Below, piece after piece: positions 59,182 through 64,000 of a stretch of 64,000 nt of DNA (its first letter is position 1; every line of letters begins with the position of its first letter). Both the position numbers and the translations under genes were made by a program. The DNA is from Osmia lignaria lignaria. Lineage: Eukaryota; Arthropoda; Insecta; Hymenoptera; Megachilidae. The notes beneath the pieces were generated by a model. It was not told where the DNA came from. It ran no database searches and saw nothing but the letters and a program-made list of their open reading frames with translations. Location: contig NW_027478169.1 of assembly GCF_051020975.1 (NCBI RefSeq), positions 10,168,001 through 10,232,000 on the forward strand. Direction: 5' to 3'.

Positions 59182-62100
59182 GTTAAGAGACCTTTTTCGT
59201 AGAGAATTATGTTTCCTACAATTTATGTTCTATGATATTTTTTGATCAGAAGCGTAGTTTTCGAGATATATCGAGATATTTAAAAGTGCCGAAGCCGCAC
59301 CAACATAATAGAGATACAGAAACACCGTGGCCCCTTTCTTTGGGATAACTCTGCACTATTGCGAGCTGGAAATGCCACTTCCAGTTTAGCTGTGCAGGAG
59401 AAGAACAACAAGAAGAAGAAATATCTCGAAATATGTCCGTCAGGACCCTTCCCTTGAGATAAATCTGCAAATATCTCGGAAACGAAGCGAGCTATTGCAA
59501 AACGTTAAGAGACCTTTTTTGTAGAGAATTAAGTTTCCTACTTTTTATGTTGTATGATATTTTTTGATCAGATGCGTAGTTCTCGAGATATATCAAGATA
59601 TTTAAAAGCTCCGAAGCTGCACCAACATAATAGAGGTACAGAAACACCGTGGCCCCTTTCTTTGAGATAACTCTGCACTATTGCGAGCTGCAAATGCCAC
59701 TTCCAGCTTAGCTGTGCAGAAGAAGAACAACAAGAATAAGAAATATTTCGAAATATGTCCGTCAGGCCCCTTCCCTTGAGATAAATCTGCAAATATCTCG
59801 GAAACGAAGCGAGCTACGGCAAAATGTTAAGAGACCTTTTTTGTAGAAAATTAGGTTTCCTACTTTTTATGTTCTAGGATATTTTTTGATCAGATGCGTA
59901 GTTCTCGAGATATATCAAGATATTTAAAAGTTCCGAAGCCGCACCAACATAATAGAGATACAGAAACACCGTGGCCCCTTTCTTTGCGATAACTCTGCAC
60001 TATTGCGAGCTGCAAATGCCACTTCCAGCTTAGCTGTGCAGAAGAAGAACAACAAGAAGAAGAAATATCTCGAAATATGTCCGTCAGGCCCCTTACCTTG
60101 AGATAAATCTGCAAATACCTCGGAAACCAAGCGAGCTATGGCAAAATGTTAAGAGACCTTTTTTGTAGAGAATTAAGTTTCCTACTTTTTATGTTCTATG
60201 ATATTTTTCGATCAGAGGCGTAGTTCTCGAGATATATCAAGATATTTAAAAGTTCCGAAGCCGCACCAACATAATAGAGATACAGATACACCGTGGCCCC
60301 TTCCTTTGAGATAACTCTGCACGATTGCGAGCTGGAAATGCCACTTCCAGTTTAGCTGTGCAGAAGAAGAACAACAAGAAGAAGAAATATCTCGAAATAT
60401 GTCCATCAGGACCCTTCCCTTGAGATAAATCTGCAAATATCTCGGAAACGAAGCGAGCTATGGCAAAATGTTAAGAGAACTTTTTTGTAGAGAATTATGT
60501 TCCCTACAATTTATGTTCTATGATATTTTTTGATCAGATGCGTAGTTCTCGAGATATATCAAGATATTTAAAAGTTCCGAAGCCGCACCAACATAATAGA
60601 GATACAGAAACACCGTGGCCCCTTTCTTTGCGATAACTCTGCACTATTGCGAGCTGCAAATGCCACTTCCAGCTTAGCTGTGCAGAAGAAGAACAACAAG
60701 AAGAAGAAATATCTCGAAATATGTCCGTCAGGCCCCTTCCCTTGAGATAAATCTGCAAATATCTCGGAAACGAAGCGACCTATGCCAAAATGTTAAGAGA
60801 CCTTATTTGTAGACAATTAAGTTTCCTACTTTTTATGTTCTATGATATTTTTTGATCAGATGCGTAGTTCTCGAGATATATCAAGATATTTAAAAGTTCC
60901 GAAGCTGCACCGACATAATAGAGGTGCAGAAACACCGTGGCCTCTTTCTTTGAGATAACTCTGCACTATTGCGAGCTGCAAATGCCACTTCCAGCTTAGC
61001 TGTGCAGAAGAGGAACAACAAGAAGAAGAAATATCTCGGAATATGTCCGTCAGGCCCCTTCCCTTGAGATAAATCTGCAAATATCTCGGAAACGATGCCA
61101 GCTATGGGAAAATGTTAAGAAACCTTTTTTGTAGAGAATTAAGTTTCCTACTTTTTATCTTCTATGATATTTTTTGATCAGATGCGTAGTTCTCGAGATA
61201 TATCAAGATATTTAAAAGTTCCGAAGCCGCACCAACATAATAGAGATACAGAAACACCGTGGCCCCTTTCTTTGAGATAACTCTGCACTATTGCGAGCTG
61301 TAAATGCCACTTCCAGCTTAGCTGTGCAGACGAAGAACAACAAGAAGAAGAAATATCTCGAAATATGTTCGTCAGGCCCCTTCCCTTGAGATATATCTGC
61401 AAATATCTCGGAAACAAAGCGAGCTATGGCAAAATGTTAAGAGACCTTTTTTGTAGAGAATTATGTTTCCTACAATTTATGTTCTATGATATTTTTTGAT
61501 CAGAAGCGTAGTTTTCGAGATATATCGAGATATTTAAAAGTTCCGAAGCCGCACCAACATAATAGAGATACAGAAACACCGTGGCCCCTTTCGTTCAGAT
61601 AACTATGCACTATTGCGAGCTGCAAATGCCACTTCCAGCTTAGCTGTGCAGAAGAAGAACAACAAGAAGAAGAAATATCTCGAAATATGTCCGTCAGGCC
61701 CCTTACCTTGAGATAAATCTGCAAATATCTCGGAAACGAAGCGAGCTATGGCAAAATGTTAAGAGACCTTTTTTGTAGAGAATTAAGTTTCCTACTTTTT
61801 ATCTTCTATGATATTTTCTGACCAGATTCGTAGTTCTCGAGATATATCAAGATATTTAAAAGTTCCGAAGCCGCACCAACATAATAGAGATACAGAAACA
61901 CCGTGGCCCCTCTCTTTGAGATAACTCTGCACAATTGCGAGCTGCAAATGCCACTTCCAGCTTAGCTGTGCAGAAGAAGAACAACAAGAAGAAGAAATAT
62001 CTCGAAATATGTCCGTCAGGCCCCTTCCCTTGAGATAAATCGGCAAGTATCTCGGAAACGAAGCGAGCTATGGCAAAATGTTAAGAGACCTTTTTTGTAG

Positions 62101-64000
62101 AGAATTATGTTTCCTACAATTTATGTTGTATGATATTTTTTGATCAGAAGCGTAGTTTTCGAGATATATCGAGATATTTAAAAGTTCCGAAGCCGCACCA
62201 ACATAATAGAGATACAGAAACACCGTGACCCCTTTCTTTGGGTTAACTCTGCACTATTGCGAGCTGGAAATGCCACCTCCAGTTTAGCTGTGCAGAAGAA
62301 GAACAACAAGAAGAAGAAACATCTCGAAATATGTCCGTCAGGACCCTTCCCTTCAGATAAATCTGCAAATATCTCGGAAACAAAGCGAGCTATTGCAAAA
62401 CGTTAAGAGACCTTTTTTGTAGAGAATTAAGTTTCCTACTTTTTATGTTGTATGATATTTTTTGATCAGAAGCGTAGTTTTCGAGATATATCGAGATATT
62501 TAAAAGTTCCGAAGCCGCACCAACATAATAGAGATACAGACACACCGTGGCCCCTTTCTTTGAGATAACTCTGCACTATTGCGAGCTGCAAATGCCACTT
62601 CCAGCTTAGCTGTGCAGAAGAAGAACAACAAGAAGAAGAAATATCTCGAAATATGTCCGTCAGGCCCCTTCCCTTGAGATAAATATGCAAATATCTCGGA
62701 AACGAAGCGAGCTATGGCAAAATGTTAAGAGACCTTTTTTGTAGAGAATTAAGTTTCCTACTTTTTATGTTCTATGATATTTTTTGATCAGATGCGTTGT
62801 TCTCGAGATATATCAAGATATTTAAAAGTTCCGAAGCCGCACCAACATAATAGGGATACAGAAACACCGTGGCCCCTTTCTTTGAGATAACTCTGCACTA
62901 TTGCGAGCTGCAAATGCCACTTCCAGCTTAGCTGTGCAGAAGAAGAACAACAAGAAGAAGAAATATCTCGAAATATGTCTGTCAGGCCCCTTCCCTTGAG
63001 ATATATCTGCAAATATCTCGGAAACGAAGCGAGCTATGGCAAAATGTTGAGAGACCTTTTTTGTAGAGAATTAAGTTTCCTACTTTTTATGTTCTATGAT
63101 ATTTTTTGATCGGATGCGTAGTTCTCGAGATATATCAAGATATTTAAAAGTTCCGAAGCCGCACCAACATAATAGAGATACAGAAACACCGTGGCCCCTT
63201 TCTTTGAGATAACTCTGCACTATTGCGAGCTGCAAATGCCACTTCCAGCTTAGCTGTGCAGAAGAAGAACAACAAGAAGAAGAAATATCTGGAAATATGT
63301 CCGTCAGGCCCCTTCCCTTGAGATATATCTGCAAATATCTCGGAAACGAAGCGAGCTATGGCAAACTGTTAAGAGACCTTTTTTGTAGAGAATTATGTTT
63401 CCTACAATTTATGTTCTATGATATTTTTTGATCAGAAGCGTAGTTTTCGAGATATATCGAGATATTTAAAAGTTCCGAAGCCACACCAACATAATAGAGA
63501 TACAGAAACACCGTGGCCCCTTTCTTTCAGATAACTATGCACTATTGCGAGCTGTAAATGCCACTTCCAGCTTAGCTGTGCAGAAGAAGAACAACAAGAA
63601 GAAGAAATATCTGGAAATATGTCCGTCAGGCCCCTTCCCTTGAGATATATCTGCAAATATCTCGGAAACGAAGCGAGCTATGGCAAACTGTTAAGAGACC
63701 TTTTTTGTAGAGAATTATGTTTCCTACAATTTATGTTCTATGATATTTTTTGATCAGAAGCGTAGTTTTCGAGATATATCGAGATATTTAAAAGTTCCGA
63801 AGCCACACCAACATAATAGAGATACAGAAACACCGTGGCCCCTTTCTTTGGGTTAACTCTGCACTATTGCGAGCTGGAAATGCCACTTCCAGCTTAGCTG
63901 TGCAGAAGAGGAACAACAAGAAGAAGAAATATCTCGGAATATGTCCGTCAGGCCCCTTCCCTTGAGATATATCTGCAAATATCTCGGAAACGATGCCAGC
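59182..64000. repeat. Array region 6: mixed monomers without a clear higher-order unit
   Basis: Fifteen monomers, the last one partial. Scattered markers link it to earlier regions: 59246 to region 5 (tttgggataac, attgcaaaacg); 59568 to 30267 (aataagaaatatttcg); 60212 to 38317 (gatcagaggcg with catcaggacc); 61178 to region 2 (gatatatctgc). Private changes are more frequent, for example gaggtgcag and gatgccagc (60856). The gcaaactgtt tail is shared by 63110 and 63432. Monomer 62144 and the last monomer carry gggttaactc, which creates a minus-strand stop. Confidence 0.75.
63754..64000. repeat. Truncated last monomer (247 of 322 bases) at the window edge
   Basis: The window ends inside this unit, so truncation is an edge effect and not a biological end of the array. 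The left part has ccacaccaac and gggttaactc. The right part (gaggaacaac, ctcggaatatg, aacgatgccagc) matches the right part of monomer 60856. It carries the perfect agctggaa/ttccagct hairpin arms. Confidence 0.85.

Larger units (their letters stand above)
1..64000. repeat. 322-bp tandem satellite array, 198 complete monomers plus a partial one
   Basis: The same 322-base unit repeats head to tail from the first base to the last. Monomers begin with 'tcag' at 1, 323, 645, 967 and so on to 63432, with a partial copy from 63754. All copies share one orientation. Deviations from 322 are single bases: monomers at 1289, 3542, 4829, 56672 and 58603 are 321 bp, and those at 18030 and 53451 are 323 bp. 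No unrelated sequence interrupts the array. Known of such arrays: long homogeneous satellites with higher-order repeats form centromeric, pericentromeric or other heterochromatic blocks in eukaryotes. That this one is centromeric is inference only. The family is not one I recognise. Confidence 0.98.

Noticed and set aside
1..64000. About 185 minus-strand reading frames of 74-84 codons as real genes
   Set aside because: They repeat with the satellite period, mostly start at TTG, show no recognisable domain, carry amino-acid-changing haplotypes (head changes) as freely as silent ones, and several are broken by stops or frameshifts. The 84-codon forms arise from point changes that remove the boundary stop or open the upstream codon.
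1..64000. CRISPR array
   Set aside because: The repeats are long and contiguous. There are no unique spacers of regular length and no cas genes.
1..64000. Transposon, rDNA, histone or telomere repeat content
   Set aside because: No terminal repeats, target-site duplications, transposase or reverse transcriptase frames, rRNA-like stretches or short telomeric motifs occur. Every base falls within the 322-bp phase.
1..64000. Named host species or known satellite family
   Set aside because: The sequence resembles no satellite I can identify with confidence. A length near 320 bp alone is not diagnostic.

Overview
The whole window is one uninterrupted tandem array of satellite DNA. It holds 198 complete head-to-tail monomers plus a 247-base partial copy at the right end. 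The monomer is 322 bp, taken here from the 'tcag' that follows the last T-run, so monomer 1 starts at base 1. Almost every monomer is exactly 322 bp. I found only 321- or 323-bp exceptions, and the phase drifts by a net 2-3 bases across 64 kb. I see no gene, RNA gene, transposon insertion, inversion or unrelated spacer. Both array edges lie outside the window.

Host: a long high-identity satellite with nested higher-order repeats is typical of eukaryotic (peri)centromeric or other heterochromatic DNA. One reference monomer (323-644) has 126 G+C in 322 bases (39%) and 11 CpGs against about 12 expected. CpG is therefore not depleted, which leans towards an invertebrate or another lineage with little germline CpG methylation. 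I do not recognise the family and name no species.

Monomer anatomy: a TCGA/gagatat-rich head; a conserved middle; a 49-nt imperfect hairpin; a purine-rich perfect mirror repeat of 24 nt; a second half that partly repeats the first (an old internal duplication); and a T-tract-rich tail. Two linked haplotypes of tail plus next head ('alpha' and 'beta') often alternate and give a 644-bp dimer.

Layout: (1) 1-12,877, mixed monomers with local duplications of one, two or three units. (2) 12,878-27,952, alternating A type (agttcctttgagctgaat) and B type (gcactagtgc palindrome), with 3- and 6-monomer repeats and long-range copies up to 9.3 kb apart. (3) 27,953-37,994, a 14-monomer unit (4,508 bp), a second copy of 15 monomers (4,830 bp), and a partial third. 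(4) About 38,317-47,654, three copies of a 5-6-monomer block spaced 3,220 and 2,254 bp apart. (5) 47,655-59,181, a 9-monomer unit next to a 10-monomer version, then a 1,931-bp 6-monomer tandem duplication. (6) 59,182-64,000, a more mixed stretch. Chimeric monomers and one-monomer gains or losses mark past unequal exchange.

A 74-codon frame recurs on the minus strand in 185 of the 198 complete monomers. It begins with TTG rather than ATG in most copies, is broken in several independent ways, and is open mainly because the copies are nearly identical. I do not call it a gene. The biology here is structural: turnover of a satellite array and possible non-B DNA or hairpin elements in each monomer.
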